From Neptunomonas phycophila (lineage in GTDB: Bacteria > Pseudomonadota > Gammaproteobacteria > Pseudomonadales > Balneatricaceae), in assembly GCF_001922575.1 (NCBI RefSeq), contig NZ_MRCI01000001.1:372001-436000 (forward strand): a stretch of DNA of 64,000 nt, in the 5' to 3' direction. Positions 15,184-25,417 of the stretch are shown here, piece by piece. Both the position numbers and the translations under genes were made by a program. The first letter of the stretch is position 1. Each line of letters starts with the position of its first letter. Below the pieces are notes generated by a model. It saw only the letters and a program-made list of their open reading frames with translations. It was not told where the DNA came from and made no database searches.

Positions 15184-15819
15184 ATGACGTCTCGCCGTAC
15201 TCGAGAGCGTCTTGTTCAGCGTTTACGCGAACAGAATATTAGTAGTCAGGCTATTTTAGATGTCATGCGTGATACGCCACGGCACATCTTTATTGACGAG
15301 GCGTTATCCCATCGTGCGTATGAAGATACCGCATTGCCCATTGGTTTTAATCAAACGATATCTCAGCCATACATAGTGGCAAAAATGACTGAGGTATTGT
15401 TAGCTGCTGGTCCATTGAAGCAAGTATTAGAAATAGGCACTGGCTCTGGTTATCAAACGGCGGTATTAGCTCAGCTTGTTGAGTCGGTTTACTCCGTAGA
15501 GCGGATCAGGCCTCTGCAAGTACGAGCACGCGAGCGCTTTCGTCAAATGGGTCTAAGAAATATCCATTTGCAACATACTGATGGTGGAATGGGGTGGTCA
15601 ACGATGGCGCCTTTCGATGGCATCATTGTGACAGCCGCACCTGACCAAGTACCCGAAGAGCTGCTGAACCAGCTTGCTATTGGTGGTCGCTTGGTTATCC
15701 CTGTTGGTGATTCACAGCAGCAATTGCAGCTTATTACTCGAGAAACAGAGGAACGTTACGAAACACGTATCCTCGAAAATGTGAAATTTGTACCGCTGTT
15801 ATCAGGAACAGTTCGTTAA
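15184..15819 (+). CDS. pcm: Protein-L-isoaspartate O-methyltransferase
   Basis: Repairs isoaspartyl residues in aged proteins using S-adenosylmethionine. The frame is open upstream into surE (TTG codons at 15136 and 15154). ATG 15184 is preferred: AGGGGAT at 15173-15179 precedes it, and it gives [14 protein letters not shown] and 211 residues, the length of the Pseudomonas protein. Motif I is [17 protein letters not shown] near residue 80, and [17 protein letters not shown] near 48 is the family signature. Confidence 0.95.
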   Translation: MTSRRTRERLVQRLREQNISSQAILDVMRDTPRHIFIDEALSHRAYEDTALPIGFNQTISQPYIVAKMTEVLLAAGPLKQVLEIGTGSGYQTAVLAQLVESVYSVERIRPLQVRARERFRQMGLRNIHLQHTDGGMGWSTMAPFDGIIVTAAPDQVPEELLNQLAIGGRLVIPVGDSQQQLQLITRETEERYETRILENVKFVPLLSGTVR

Positions 15820-15831
15820 GGGGATAAGTGG

Positions 15832-16770
15832 GTGAAGCAGCAGCGGAATTTAATGGGTTATGTGTTTGTGATGCTCAAAGGTCTCATGATGGGCGCGGCG
15901 GATGCTGTCCCTGGCGTTTCAGGTGGGACGATCGCATTCATAACGGGAATCTATGAAGAACTGATCTTTAGTATTAGGCAGTGCAATCCTAAAACACTGT
16001 GCTTGTTGTTTACCAAAGGGCCTGCCTCTTTTTGGCAAGCCATTAATGGTAACTTTTTGATCAGTTTATTAGGCGGTATAGCGGTTAGTATTTTAACGCT
16101 GGCTCATGCCGTTTTATTTATGTTGGAAAATTATCCTGAAATATTGTGGGCTTTCTTTTTTGGGCTAATTTTGGCTTCTACATGGTCCATCGCCCGCCAT
16201 ATCTCATCTTGGAATACTCAAAATAGCGTGTTGTTTATTATGGGAGCTTTGTTGGCTTACATAGTGACTTCGTTAACACCTACCGAGATAGAAGCAACGC
16301 CTTTAGCCATCTTTTTGTCCGGAGCCATCGCCATATGTGCGATGATTTTGCCGGGTATTTCGGGGTCTTTTATTTTATTGTTGCTGGGTATGTACAGCTT
16401 TATTCTTCAGTCAATAAAAGGCTTTGAGATCAATACAATACTATTATTTGCGGCGGGTGCAGTAGCAGGGTTGTTATCATTTTCGCACGTGTTGCATTGG
16501 TTATTCTCACGTTATCGCCTAGCGACCTTGTCTGTGATGTCTGGTTTTTTGTTAGGTTCTTTAAATAAGGTATGGCCTTGGAAATATACCACAGCGTATA
16601 CATTAAACCGCCACGGTGATCAGGTTCCGTTGGTTCAGGAGAACGTATCGCCTTTCAATTATGAGGTGTTAACAGGCCAGCATGCCTATTTATGGATGTC
16701 CGTTATTATGTTGGTGGTAGGCGTTGCGTTAGTATTATTGATAGATAGAGATGTAACTAGCACTGATTAA
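15832..16770 (+). CDS. DUF368 membrane protein, PopT-type undecaprenyl phosphate translocase
   Basis: Polytopic inner-membrane protein of 312 residues with about eight hydrophobic segments. The DUF368 signature is visible: GLMMGAADAVPGVSGGTIA at residues 17-35 and a second copy-like motif, AICAMILPGISGSFILLL, near 165. DUF368 proteins have been reported to recycle undecaprenyl phosphate across the membrane (PopT), and that role is inferred here. The start is GTG with AGGGGA eight bases upstream. It lies between pcm and nlpD, which are usually adjacent, and its stop overlaps the nlpD start (TAATG). Confidence 0.8.
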   Translation: MKQQRNLMGYVFVMLKGLMMGAADAVPGVSGGTIAFITGIYEELIFSIRQCNPKTLCLLFTKGPASFWQAINGNFLISLLGGIAVSILTLAHAVLFMLENYPEILWAFFFGLILASTWSIARHISSWNTQNSVLFIMGALLAYIVTSLTPTEIEATPLAIFLSGAIAICAMILPGISGSFILLLLGMYSFILQSIKGFEINTILLFAAGAVAGLLSFSHVLHWLFSRYRLATLSVMSGFLLGSLNKVWPWKYTTAYTLNRHGDQVPLVQENVSPFNYEVLTGQHAYLWMSVIMLVVGVALVLLIDRDVTSTD

Positions 16771-17636
16771 TGACTATACAAGCGGGTAAAGACTACATAA
16801 GTGGATTCTTTAGGCACAGAAAATGGTGCCTGTGTGTAGGTTTTTGCCTTATTCTGACCGCTTGCTCGTCTGGTTATGCTCCGGTTACTGATTTATCGAT
16901 TAATCAGCGGCGCAACGTCGAAATTATTCGTGATGGCCAATCGGCTTCTGCTACGCCACCAGGTTACTATCGCGTGCAGCGCGGGGATACCTTGTACTCA
17001 ATAGCGTTTCGTTATGGGATCGATTACCGTCAATTAGCGAAAAAAAATAACATTAATAGCCGATATACTATTTACCCAGGACAAGTGTTAGCTGTGGCGG
17101 CTAGTCCTGTAAGCCAAAGCAAAAACACTTCAACAACAATAGCTAAGGCCCCTAAGGCTAATAGTCAGCCTAGTTCTAGTAATCAGCAGAATGCATCCAA
17201 AGCACCATCGACACCGAAAAAAACACCGGCGGTCAGTTCTCCCTCTAAACCCAAAGTGGCCACCAATACCCGTGTTAATTGGCGCTGGCCTGCAACAGGA
17301 AAAGTCATAGCCGGGTTTAGTGGTGAGGCCAACAAAGGGATTAATTTAGCAGGTAAGAAAGGCGACCCAGTGTATGCCGCTGCGGCTGGAAATGTCGTCT
17401 ATGCAGGTAGTGGCCTGCATGGTTACGGTAACCTCGTCATCATCAATCACAACCAAGAATATTTAAGCGCTTATGCGCACAACAGTAAAATTCTCGTAAA
17501 AGAGAACGAAAATGTTAAGGTTGGGGCAAAAATTGCCGAAATAGGTAATAGCGGGTCAGTTAGTACGATGCTTCACTTTGAAATTCGCAAGGATGGAAAG
17601 CCGGTCAACCCGCTACGGTATTTGCCTAAACGGTAA
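16770..17636 (+). CDS. nlpD: NlpD-type lipoprotein, LysM plus degenerate M23 domain
   Basis: Outer-membrane lipoprotein that activates the amidase AmiC during septum splitting. Of 288 residues, the first 33 form a signal peptide ending in the lipobox LTAC (Cys32). One LysM domain (YYRVQRGDTLYSIAFRYG, about 66-110) binds peptidoglycan. A Ser/Pro/Lys linker leads to a C-terminal LytM/M23 fold (about 170-288). The zinc-binding His/Asp of active M23 enzymes is replaced (KGINLAGKKGD), as in NlpD, so it is an activator and not a hydrolase. It stands directly before rpoS; the main rpoS promoter lies inside nlpD in E. coli. Confidence 0.93.
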   Translation: MTIQAGKDYISGFFRHRKWCLCVGFCLILTACSSGYAPVTDLSINQRRNVEIIRDGQSASATPPGYYRVQRGDTLYSIAFRYGIDYRQLAKKNNINSRYTIYPGQVLAVAASPVSQSKNTSTTIAKAPKANSQPSSSNQQNASKAPSTPKKTPAVSSPSKPKVATNTRVNWRWPATGKVIAGFSGEANKGINLAGKKGDPVYAAAAGNVVYAGSGLHGYGNLVIINHNQEYLSAYAHNSKILVKENENVKVGAKIAEIGNSGSVSTMLHFEIRKDGKPVNPLRYLPKR

Positions 17637-17676
17637 ATAATAATAAAGTTATCTAAGTATAAAGGTGACAACAGTG

Positions 17677-18687
17677 ATGACGAGTAGTGATAGAAGCGAT
17701 TCACCGCATAAGGATATATTGGTTGATAGCATGGAAGATGATTTAGATACTACTGATAGCGAAAGCATGGACGATGACAGCCATGACGATGAGCCGGAGT
17801 TACTGAATAGTGGCCGTGGCCGTGGCAGTTTAGCGCATAAAGATTTGCTAAGTGCCAAGTCGCTCGACGCCACCCAGCTTTATCTCAATGAGATAGGCTT
17901 CTCGCCTTTATTATCAGCAGAAGAGGAAGTTTACTTTTCGCGTTTGGCGCTTAAAGGCGACGAGCCTTCCCGCAAGCGTATGATAGAAAGTAACTTACGC
18001 TTGGTGGTTAAAATATCTCGCCGTTATATTAATCGCGGTTTAACCCTGTTGGATCTTATCGAAGAGGGTAATTTGGGATTGATTCGTGCGGTTGAGAAAT
18101 TTGATCCTGAGCGTGGCTTCCGATTCTCTACTTACGCGACATGGTGGATTCGTCAGACCATTGAGCGTGCCATCATGAACCAAACACGAACCATTCGTTT
18201 ACCTATACATGTGGTTAAAGAGCTCAATGTATATTTGCGAGCGGCACGAGAGCTATCCCAAAAACTGGATCATGAGCCAACAGCAGAAGAAATAGCCGAA
18301 GCGGTTTGCAAGCCGGTTGAAGCTGTACAGAAAATGCTAGGCTTTAATGAACGGGTTTCCTCTATTGATATTCCAATGGGTGATTCGGATAAGCCGGTTA
18401 TCGAAACCATTGCTGATCGTGAAACGTCGGATCCCGAAGTGCTATTGCAGAACAACAATATCAGCGGCAACCTAGAAAAATGGTTGGATATGTTGCCTGA
18501 AAAGCATTCAGAGGTTATATCCCGTCGGTTTGGCTTACGTGGCTATGAGATGAGTACGCTTGAAGAAGTGGGTACTGAGATAGGTTTGACGCGTGAGCGT
18601 GTTCGTCAAATTCAAGTAGAAGCGTTACGTAAACTGCGTGAAATTGTTGAAAAGAACGGTTTATCTGGGGAAGACCTGCTGAGATAA
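17677..18687 (+). CDS. rpoS: RNA polymerase sigma factor RpoS
   Basis: Master sigma factor of stationary phase and general stress. ATG 17677 is preferred over GTG 17665 because AAAGGTGA at 17661-17668 is correctly spaced; this gives 336 residues. The acidic N-terminus is followed by region 1.2 ([20 protein letters not shown]), region 2 ([20 protein letters not shown]), region 3 and region 4 with the -35 binding helix ([19 protein letters not shown]). It comes after nlpD in the conserved order. Confidence 0.97.
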   Translation: MTSSDRSDSPHKDILVDSMEDDLDTTDSESMDDDSHDDEPELLNSGRGRGSLAHKDLLSAKSLDATQLYLNEIGFSPLLSAEEEVYFSRLALKGDEPSRKRMIESNLRLVVKISRRYINRGLTLLDLIEEGNLGLIRAVEKFDPERGFRFSTYATWWIRQTIERAIMNQTRTIRLPIHVVKELNVYLRAARELSQKLDHEPTAEEIAEAVCKPVEAVQKMLGFNERVSSIDIPMGDSDKPVIETIADRETSDPEVLLQNNNISGNLEKWLDMLPEKHSEVISRRFGLRGYEMSTLEEVGTEIGLTRERVRQIQVEALRKLREIVEKNGLSGEDLLR

Positions 18688-18696
18688 ATCAGCAGG
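18675..18696 (+). terminator. Hairpin over the rpoS stop codon, weak terminator candidate
   Basis: CCTGCTGA (18675-18682) and TCAGCAGG (18689-18696) form a perfect 8-bp stem with a GATAAA loop that contains most of the rpoS TAA. No T run follows, so intrinsic termination is doubtful; it may protect the 3' end of the message or act with Rho between rpoS and the convergent fdxA. Confidence 0.45.
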
Positions 18697-18722
18697 CTTG
18701 CCTAGCCGGTCAAGCGGGTGCC

Positions 18723-19049
18723 TTAGCCTTTGATGAGATACTTTAGCTTGTTGGGTTTTCCGTCCCATTCCTGAGCATCGGGTAATGGCTCTTTGCGTTC
18801 ACTAATATTGCTCCAAACCTCTGATAGTTCGGCATTGATATCGATAAAGATTTGCTGGCTTTCAGGTACATCATCGTCTAAAAAAATTGCGCCAGCTGGG
18901 CATTCTGGCTCGCATAATCCACAATCGATACATTCATCTGGATGGATGACCAGAAAGTTTTCCCCTTCATAGAAGCAGTCAACCGGGCATACTTCTACAC
19001 AATCCGTATACTTACAGCGTATGCAGTTATCTGTTACTACAAAAGCCAT
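18723..19049 (-). CDS. fdxA: 7Fe ferredoxin FdxA (3Fe-4S/4Fe-4S)
   Basis: Low-potential electron carrier of the Azotobacter ferredoxin I type. It has 108 residues. The cysteines are arranged [17 protein letters not shown] at 9-25 and [12 protein letters not shown] at 40-51, the 7Fe pattern. A long C-terminal extension containing WSNIS is also typical. It is convergent with rpoS and followed by mutS on the same strand order as in pseudomonads. Electron donor and partner are not shown by the sequence. Confidence 0.94.
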   Translation of the reverse strand: MAFVVTDNCIRCKYTDCVEVCPVDCFYEGENFLVIHPDECIDCGLCEPECPAGAIFLDDDVPESQQIFIDINAELSEVWSNISERKEPLPDAQEWDGKPNKLKYLIKG

Positions 19050-19096
19050 GTGCTGCTCTCCTTAACTGGGTTTAAAAAACACGCTCTGATGAGTCA

Positions 19097-21664
19097 TCAC
19101 AGCAAGCTCTTGAGTGAATATAGCAACTCTAGCGCTTCACGTGGGGATAAATTATCTGGATTCGTGTCTTTTAATGCATCCAATGCTGGGCTGCTAGGCG
19201 CACTGAACATATCGTTTTGGACTGGCGGTGGAGGTGTGGCGCCGGTTTGTGTTTTTACGCTGTCGGCTTCAAGCTGGATTAGCTTTTGCCTCGCCTGTGT
19301 AATGACGTGGTGAGGTACGCCTGCTAGTTGAGCAACTTGCAACCCATAGCTTTGGCTGGCCGGGCCTTCTTGAACTTCGTGCATAAAGACAATGGTGTCG
19401 TTGTGCTCTAAAGCATTAAGGTGAACATTGAACACGCCTTCTTGCTGTTCAGGGAGAGCGGTTAACTCAAAATAATGCGTCGCAAACAGGGTGAGCGCTT
19501 TAATTTCGCTTGCTAAATAATCGGCGGCTGACCATGCGAGTGATAGACCATCAAAGGTACTGGTGCCGCGACCTACTTCATCCATTAATACGAGGCTGCT
19601 CTCAGAAGCGTTATGTAAAATGTTGGCGGTTTCGGTCATCTCGACCATAAATGTAGAACGACCGCCAGCTAGGTCATCGGATGAACCCATACGGGTAAAT
19701 ATTCGATCCATAATGCCAATATCAACCGACTCGGCTGGTACGTAGCTTCCTATGTGCGCGAGTAGGGCTATTAAGGCTGCTTGGCGCATATAAGTCGATT
19801 TACCGCCCATGTTAGGGCCGGTAATAACCAGCATGCGTCGCTCTGGAGATAAGCTTAAATCGTTAGCCACGAACGGCGTTTCCAATACAGACTCAACGAC
19901 GGGGTGACGACCTTGGCGAATGGATAGTTGAGGCGATTGGTGTAAGTGAGGAGCCGTGAGGTTTAGTGTGTCTGCGCGTTCTGCTAAATTGCATAAGGTA
20001 TCTAACTCTGCCAGCGCCTGTGCACAATCTTGAAGTGCTGGCAGTTGTTCGGCAAGCAGGCTGATGAGCGACTCATACAGGGCTTTTTCACGCGCTAATG
20101 CGCGGCTTTTAGCACTGAGAGCCTTATCCTCAAATGATTTCAGTTCTGGTGTAATAAATCGTTCGGCATTTTTCAGTGTTTGGCGTCGAATGTATTCGGC
20201 GGGTACTTCGGTAGCTTGTGCTTTACTGATTTCAATAAAGTAGCCATGGACACGGTTGTAACCTACTTTTAGCGTAGCTATTCCGGTGCGTGCCTTTTCT
20301 TGTTGCTCTAGTTTGATCAGATAATCACCAGCGTTTTCACTGATATTACGCAGTTCGTCTAGTTCTTCGTCGTAGCCATCAGCGATGACGCCACCATCGC
20401 GAATCACTACTGGAGGGTTATCAATGATGGCTTTTTTTAACAGACTGGCTTGTTCAGGGAATTCACTGACCAAATGAGCAAGGCGGTTTATGTGTTGCGG
20501 TCTGGACTCATCCAGCAAGGCGTTCTGTAAACTAGGCAGGCTTGCTAAGGCGTCGCGCAGCCGCTCTAAGTCACGCGGGCGAGCAGAGCCTAAGCCGACT
20601 CGCGACAAGATGCGTTCGATATCACCGATCCCTTTAAGGTGCTCTGCAGCGGCTTCGTATCGATAATGAGTGCGGAACCACTGTATTGCTGTCTGCCGAT
20701 GTAACAATGTGTCTATATCGCGAAGCGGCTGGTTGAGCCAGCGACGTAGTAAGCGGCTACCCATAGCCGTGGCGGTTTTATCCATCACGCTAATCAGGGT
20801 GTTTTCTCGCCCGCCGGCTAGATTTTGATCAATCTCTAAGTTACGGCGCGTAGCGGCATCTAAAATAACGGTTTCTGACCGTTGCTCGATTAATAAACGC
20901 CGAATGTGAGGTAGCGCTGATCGCTGGGTGTCTTTTGCATATTGTAACAAGCAGCCTGCAGCGCCTATCGCTAAGGTCATGTGCGCAATACCAAAACCTT
21001 CGAGGTCTTGGGTGTTAAACTGCTGGCACAGCAAGCGTTCAGCTGATTCAGTCTCAAAGTTCCACGGAGCCTGGCCACGTAGGCCGGGACGGCCACGTAA
21101 AATAGACTCTAAAATTGTATCATCGTTGAAGAGTATCTCGGCAGGCTTTAACCGTTCGAGTTCGGCCATGAGCGATTCTTGATCGTCCAGTTCCATTAAG
21201 CTAAAACGACCTGTACTGATATCGACTAAAGAGACACCGTACTTATCTTGATGTGTGTTGATCGCTAATAAAATGTTATCGCGAGATTCATCTAAAAAAG
21301 CTTCGTCACTTAATGTGCCTGGAGTAACAATGCGAGCCACTTTGCGCTCGACAGGTCCCTTGCTTGTGGCTGGGTCTCCAAATTGTTCGCAGATAACGAC
21401 AGACTCACCAGCCCGAACGATCTTTGCGATATAGCCCTCGGCGGCATGAAACGGAAGCCCTGCCATTGGAATAGCGTTGCCGCCGGATTTGCCGCGCGCA
21501 GTTAGTGATATGTTGAGCAGCTCCGATGCGCGTTTGGCATCGTCGTAGAACAACTCATAAAAATCTCCCATACGATAAAAGACCAATTGGTGCGGGTATT
21601 CCGCTTTGATCTTGAGGTACTGCTGCATCATTGGGGTGTGTTGAGTTGTGCTGTCTTGAGCCAT
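19097..21664 (-). CDS. mutS: DNA mismatch repair protein MutS
   Basis: Recognises mismatches and starts methyl-directed repair. It has 855 residues, against 853 in E. coli. The mismatch-wedge Phe-x-Glu lies in [16 protein letters not shown] near residue 37. The connector, lever and clamp domains follow, then the ABC-type ATPase with Walker [14 protein letters not shown] near 620, Walker [17 protein letters not shown] near 695 and a C-terminal dimerisation tail. Its usual divergent neighbour pncC is 23 kb away here. Confidence 0.97.
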   Translation of the reverse strand: MAQDSTTQHTPMMQQYLKIKAEYPHQLVFYRMGDFYELFYDDAKRASELLNISLTARGKSGGNAIPMAGLPFHAAEGYIAKIVRAGESVVICEQFGDPATSKGPVERKVARIVTPGTLSDEAFLDESRDNILLAINTHQDKYGVSLVDISTGRFSLMELDDQESLMAELERLKPAEILFNDDTILESILRGRPGLRGQAPWNFETESAERLLCQQFNTQDLEGFGIAHMTLAIGAAGCLLQYAKDTQRSALPHIRRLLIEQRSETVILDAATRRNLEIDQNLAGGRENTLISVMDKTATAMGSRLLRRWLNQPLRDIDTLLHRQTAIQWFRTHYRYEAAAEHLKGIGDIERILSRVGLGSARPRDLERLRDALASLPSLQNALLDESRPQHINRLAHLVSEFPEQASLLKKAIIDNPPVVIRDGGVIADGYDEELDELRNISENAGDYLIKLEQQEKARTGIATLKVGYNRVHGYFIEISKAQATEVPAEYIRRQTLKNAERFITPELKSFEDKALSAKSRALAREKALYESLISLLAEQLPALQDCAQALAELDTLCNLAERADTLNLTAPHLHQSPQLSIRQGRHPVVESVLETPFVANDLSLSPERRMLVITGPNMGGKSTYMRQAALIALLAHIGSYVPAESVDIGIMDRIFTRMGSSDDLAGGRSTFMVEMTETANILHNASESSLVLMDEVGRGTSTFDGLSLAWSAADYLASEIKALTLFATHYFELTALPEQQEGVFNVHLNALEHNDTIVFMHEVQEGPASQSYGLQVAQLAGVPHHVITQARQKLIQLEADSVKTQTGATPPPPVQNDMFSAPSSPALDALKDTNPDNLSPREALELLYSLKSLL

Positions 21665-21765
21665 GAATTCGTTTCTTTAGTCGGTTAACGCGAGCGCAAC
21701 AGTCTATCAAAAGCCCTGTCTGGGAAATAGAGGCTTCTATTAACTGAAGTGGCAGCTCCACATGA

Positions 21766-22686
21766 TTATAGGCCGCTTTCGTATGAGATAAATTGATCCT
21801 GTAGCCAGTTAATAGCTGGGTTTTTACGGTGGAGAGTGTGTCGGATGATGCTCATATTAAGCACAGGGAAGTCAGCTGGGGGTGTAACAATCGTTAACGG
21901 CATATGTTGACTAAACAGTTTGGCCATGCGCTTGGGTAGTGTCATTAATGAATGGGTTTGGGTTACCATTTTAGCTGCTGCAAAGTAGTTTACCGTGCTT
22001 ATTAACGAATCTCGTTTGAGTGAATTGTTGGCTAACCAGAGGTCGATGGGGTCGCCGGTGTAGTTTTTCTCACCGGCAGTATCTACCACGTTGATGTGAG
22101 TTGCTTGGATGTATTCTTTGGTTGTGATGTGTGTGTTGAGGCGCGTTTGATTAGCAATAATGGCATAGTGCTCGGTAAGCCACGGCGTAGCAATTAAACC
22201 TTCTGGCAGTGTTGACTCGGTATGTAAGCCGATAACGAGATCGGTGTTGAGGGCGGCTAAGGCATCTTGTGAATAATTCATACCAATCATTTCTATTGAG
22301 AAGCGTATCCGAGGGGCTTGCTCAATAAGGATAGGTAATAGTTCAGGCAGAATAACGGTTTCTACAAAGTCCGTTACTGCTAACGTAAATGTACGTTCTG
22401 TCTTGGCTGGATCAAATGGGGCTGGCGGTGATAGTTGGTGTTCAATGAGTCGTAAAGCGGTTTGTATTTCGGGTAGCATTTCTAAAGCTTTGGGGCTGGG
22501 CTTTAGCCCTTGACCATAACGTATCAATAATGGGTCATCTAATTGTTCGCGCAGTCGGTTAAGGGCATGGCTCATAGCCGATTGGCTTAAGAATACTTTG
22601 TCAGCTGCACGGCTAACATGGCATTCGGTGATCAGTGCTTCCAAAATTACTAACAAGTTAAGGTCAAACTGACGTAAGAGGCTCAT
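21766..22686 (-). CDS. LysR-family transcriptional regulator
   Basis: It has 306 residues. The N-terminal winged helix-turn-helix (about 7-65, VSRAADKVFLSQSAMSHAL) is followed by a periplasmic-binding-like effector domain from about residue 95. It resembles the NodD/LeuO-like branch in its opening FDLNLLVILEALI. It is divergent from the agmatinase gene, with 105-117 bases between the starts, the usual layout for a LysR controlling its neighbour. The inducer is unknown; agmatine, guanidinobutyrate or arginine would fit the context. Confidence 0.88.
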   Translation of the reverse strand: MSLLRQFDLNLLVILEALITECHVSRAADKVFLSQSAMSHALNRLREQLDDPLLIRYGQGLKPSPKALEMLPEIQTALRLIEHQLSPPAPFDPAKTERTFTLAVTDFVETVILPELLPILIEQAPRIRFSIEMIGMNYSQDALAALNTDLVIGLHTESTLPEGLIATPWLTEHYAIIANQTRLNTHITTKEYIQATHINVVDTAGEKNYTGDPIDLWLANNSLKRDSLISTVNYFAAAKMVTQTHSLMTLPKRMAKLFSQHMPLTIVTPPADFPVLNMSIIRHTLHRKNPAINWLQDQFISYESGL

Positions 22687-22803
22687 TGGTGTAAATCCAG
22701 TATGTATAGTATTAATAGTTTTATTAAAAATATGCGTTTCAATAATTATTAGCTAGTGCTTATTCTAAACAGAACGAATTAATTACAATGGATGAGAATC
22801 ATA

Positions 22804-23739
22804 ATGTCCGTAGCAAATGCAGATTTACCCCTCTATGGCGAGTTAGGCATGACCTTTATGCAGTGGCCGCAAGTGACGAATTTAGAGCGAAGTGACGCTG
22901 AGGTTGTCGTGACGGGTGTGCCTTTTGATTTAGCGACCAGCGGGCGTCCGGGGGCGCGTTTAGGTCCGGCAGCTATCAGGCAGGCATCAGCTAATTTGAT
23001 ATGGGAGGGTGCCCGTTGGCCTTGGTCGTTTGCCTTAGATGATTATTTAGCGGTAGAGGACTCAGGTAATTTATTGTTTAAACATGGAGAGCCGCAAACA
23101 CTTGTGGATAATTTAGAAGCGCACATTGGCTCCATAGTCTCGTCAGGTAAAAAAGCGCTAACGTTTGGCGGTGACCATTTTATTACACTACCTGTTTTAC
23201 GCGCTTATGCTAAAAAATATGGTCCAGTCGCCTTGGTGCATGTGGATGCGCATACGGACACGTATTCGGGGGGGAGCCGTTATGATCACGGTACCATTTT
23301 TCATCATGCCGTGCAGGAAGGGCTAGTTGATCACGAGCACTCAATTCAGTTAGGTATTCGGACAAGTTACACAGTAGAAGGTCATCCGTTTGAGGTATTA
23401 GATGCCGCGTGGATTAATGACCATGGCCCGACGGCAACTCTTGAGAGAATTCGTGCACGCGTCGGTGATAAGCCAATTTATGTCAGCTTTGATATTGATG
23501 GCTTAGACCCTGCGTTTGCGCCTGGTACGGGCACACCGGTGGTGGCGGGCTTAACGGTGGATTGCGCTTTAAAATTGATTAGAGGATTGCAAGGGTTGGA
23601 TTTGATTGGGATGGATGTTGTAGAAGTCGCGCCCGCTTATGATAATGCAGAAATCACCGCATTAGCAGGTGCTACTTTAGCGCTAGAGTTTTTGTACGTG
23701 CTGGCTGCTACTACCCATTCATTAGGCGTGCATAAATAG
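22804..23739 (+). CDS. speB: Agmatinase (ureohydrolase family)
   Basis: Hydrolyses agmatine to putrescine and urea. The protein has 311 residues from ATG 22804 (ATG 22792 is in frame but has no ribosome-binding site). Binuclear Mn ligands are visible in FGGDHF near 116, VHVDAHTDTY near 140 and SFDIDGLDPAFAPGTGTP near 225. The regions VPFDLATSGRPGARLGP and YDHGTIFHHAVQEGL match the E. coli SpeB pattern closely. Guanidinobutyrase is a possible alternative within this family. It stands before puuC- and spuC-like genes, feeding putrescine into them. Confidence 0.88.
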   Translation: MSVANADLPLYGELGMTFMQWPQVTNLERSDAEVVVTGVPFDLATSGRPGARLGPAAIRQASANLIWEGARWPWSFALDDYLAVEDSGNLLFKHGEPQTLVDNLEAHIGSIVSSGKKALTFGGDHFITLPVLRAYAKKYGPVALVHVDAHTDTYSGGSRYDHGTIFHHAVQEGLVDHEHSIQLGIRTSYTVEGHPFEVLDAAWINDHGPTATLERIRARVGDKPIYVSFDIDGLDPAFAPGTGTPVVAGLTVDCALKLIRGLQGLDLIGMDVVEVAPAYDNAEITALAGATLALEFLYVLAATTHSLGVHK

Positions 23740-23809
23740 TCTTCTATCTCTTAGGGGATATTCCTCGCGCCAGCATAGCAGCGTAGACTGCGAGTACTGT
23801 TTTATTTGT

Positions 23810-23839
23810 ATTGATGGCTTGCGAGGCAAGGCAATCAAT
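23810..23839 (+). other. Hairpin in the leader of the puuC-like gene
   Basis: ATTGATGGCTTGC (23810-23822) pairs with GCAAGGCAATCAAT (23826-23839) with one bulged or mismatched position and a GAG loop. It ends 17 bases before the ATG at 23857 and just upstream of the GAAGG ribosome-binding site. It could be mRNA structure controlling puuC or an inverted-repeat operator; the sequence does not decide. Confidence 0.45.
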
Positions 23840-23856
23840 ATTATGAAGGTATTCTT

Positions 23857-25344
23857 ATGAAAAGCTACGCTGAATGGAAACAACTGAGCCACGATATCTC
23901 TTTCAGAGATAAAGCTTATATCAATGGTCGCTTTCAGCCTTCGCAACGTGGGCAAACATTCCCATCTATCAACCCAACGAACGAAGCGCTATTGGCGAAT
24001 GTTGCAAGTTGTGACGATGCTGATGTGGATATAGCCGTTGCTAACGCCAAAGCGGTATTTGAATCCGGCGTGTGGTCACAAATGGCGCCTGCCAAACGAA
24101 AAGAAATCATGCTGCGTTGGGCTGACTTAATTGAAGCGCATCATGATGAGTTTGCCATCCTTGATACGCTAGATATGGGTAAATCCATCAGTGAAATGGT
24201 CGCCGTTGATGTCCCCGATACGATTGACTGCTTTCGTTGGACCGCAGAATCTATTGATAAAGTCTATGGTGATATTGCACCAACGAATAAAGATGTTTTA
24301 GCACTGATAACGCACGAGCCGGTTGGTGTAGTTGCTGCGATAACGCCCTGGAATTATCCGCTAATGATGGTTTCTTGGAAGTTGGCGCCGGCAATAGCGA
24401 TGGGGAATAGCGTTATTTTAAAGCCGTCTGAAAAAGCGCCATTAAGCGCTTTACGTTTGGCTGAGTTGGCCTCGGAAGCAGGATTACCTGATGGGGTGCT
24501 TAATGTGTTGCCAGGTTTTGGGCACACGGCAGGCAAAGCGCTAGCCTTGCATATGAATGTTGATGTATTGGCATTTACTGGCTCTACACGTGTGGCGGGT
24601 ATGTTGATGGAGTATGCAGGCCAGTCCAACTTGAAAAAAGTCTGGCTGGAAGCGGGTGGTAAGTCACCGAATATCATTTTTGATGACTGCGACGATATCG
24701 TTAAAGCGGCCAGAACGTCGGCGGCGGCAATCTTCTCGAATCAAGGTGAGGTGTGTATAGCTTGTTCGCGTATTTATGTGCAAAAAGGGATTAAAGAAGC
24801 GTTTTTGTCGGCATTGAAAGAAGCCGCACAAGCTTACCGCACTGGCGATCCGCTCGATCCTGAAACGCGGATGGGGCCAATGGTCGATGCCGCACAATTA
24901 AATACAGTGGCTCATTATATTCAGTCGGCCTTGGATCAAGGCGCAACGCTGGCGACGGGCGGCTTACCTGATTACACAGAAGGTAAGGGCTTTTATGCGA
25001 AACCGACTATTATCACTGATGCCGATAACAGCATGACCTTTGTTCAGGAAGAAATCTTTGGCCCTGTATTAGCTGTATGCGAATTCGAAACGGAAGGCGA
25101 AGCAATAGCGCTGGCGAACGACTCGCGCTATGGGCTAGGGGCCGCGATCTGGACAGCTAATTTATCACGAGCGCATCGAGTTAGTCGTCAGTTAAAAAGC
25201 GGTATGGTTTGGGTTAACACGTGGGGAGAAGGTGATTCTACTGTGCCTTTTGGTGGGGTAAAAGCATCCGGCAATGGGCGCGATAAATCAATCCATTCAT
25301 TGGAGAAATATACCTCGATGAAGAATGTCTGGATTCGTCTCTAG
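23857..25344 (+). CDS. puuC: Aldehyde dehydrogenase, PuuC-like
   Basis: NAD(P)+-dependent aldehyde dehydrogenase of 495 residues, probably oxidising gamma-glutamyl-gamma-aminobutyraldehyde or 4-aminobutanal from putrescine breakdown. ITPWNYPLMMVSWKLAPA near 165 is the cofactor-site motif, WLEAGGKSPNIIF holds the catalytic Glu near 265, and SNQGEVCIACSRI holds the catalytic Cys near 300. The opening LSHDISFRDKAYINGRF is PuuC-like. GAAGGT lies ahead of the ATG. Context (agmatinase, PuuA-, PuuB- and SpuC-like genes) supports the assignment; the exact aldehyde is inferred. Confidence 0.85.
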   Translation: MKSYAEWKQLSHDISFRDKAYINGRFQPSQRGQTFPSINPTNEALLANVASCDDADVDIAVANAKAVFESGVWSQMAPAKRKEIMLRWADLIEAHHDEFAILDTLDMGKSISEMVAVDVPDTIDCFRWTAESIDKVYGDIAPTNKDVLALITHEPVGVVAAITPWNYPLMMVSWKLAPAIAMGNSVILKPSEKAPLSALRLAELASEAGLPDGVLNVLPGFGHTAGKALALHMNVDVLAFTGSTRVAGMLMEYAGQSNLKKVWLEAGGKSPNIIFDDCDDIVKAARTSAAAIFSNQGEVCIACSRIYVQKGIKEAFLSALKEAAQAYRTGDPLDPETRMGPMVDAAQLNTVAHYIQSALDQGATLATGGLPDYTEGKGFYAKPTIITDADNSMTFVQEEIFGPVLAVCEFETEGEAIALANDSRYGLGAAIWTANLSRAHRVSRQLKSGMVWVNTWGEGDSTVPFGGVKASGNGRDKSIHSLEKYTSMKNVWIRL

Positions 25345-25374
25345 CGCTAGTGCTGGCACATCCATGTGCTTAGT

Positions 25375-25399
25375 AAACGGAGGTGATTGGCCTCCGTTT
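25375..25399. terminator. Hairpin between convergent puuC-like and luxR-type genes
   Basis: AAACGGAGG (25375-25383) and CCTCCGTTT (25391-25399) form a perfect 9-bp stem with a seven-base loop. It lies between two convergent genes, as expected of a shared terminator, although the T run is short on both strands. Confidence 0.6.
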
Positions 25400-25417
25400 G
25401 GTTAAGGGGGAAAGTAG

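Noticed and set aside
16770-17636. NlpD-like protein as an active M23 peptidase
   Set aside because: The zinc-binding His and Asp of the M23 motif are replaced, so it is the activator type.
25352-25368. TGGCAC followed by TGC as a sigma-54 promoter
   Set aside because: The GG to GC distance is 11, not ten, and it points into the end of a convergent gene.
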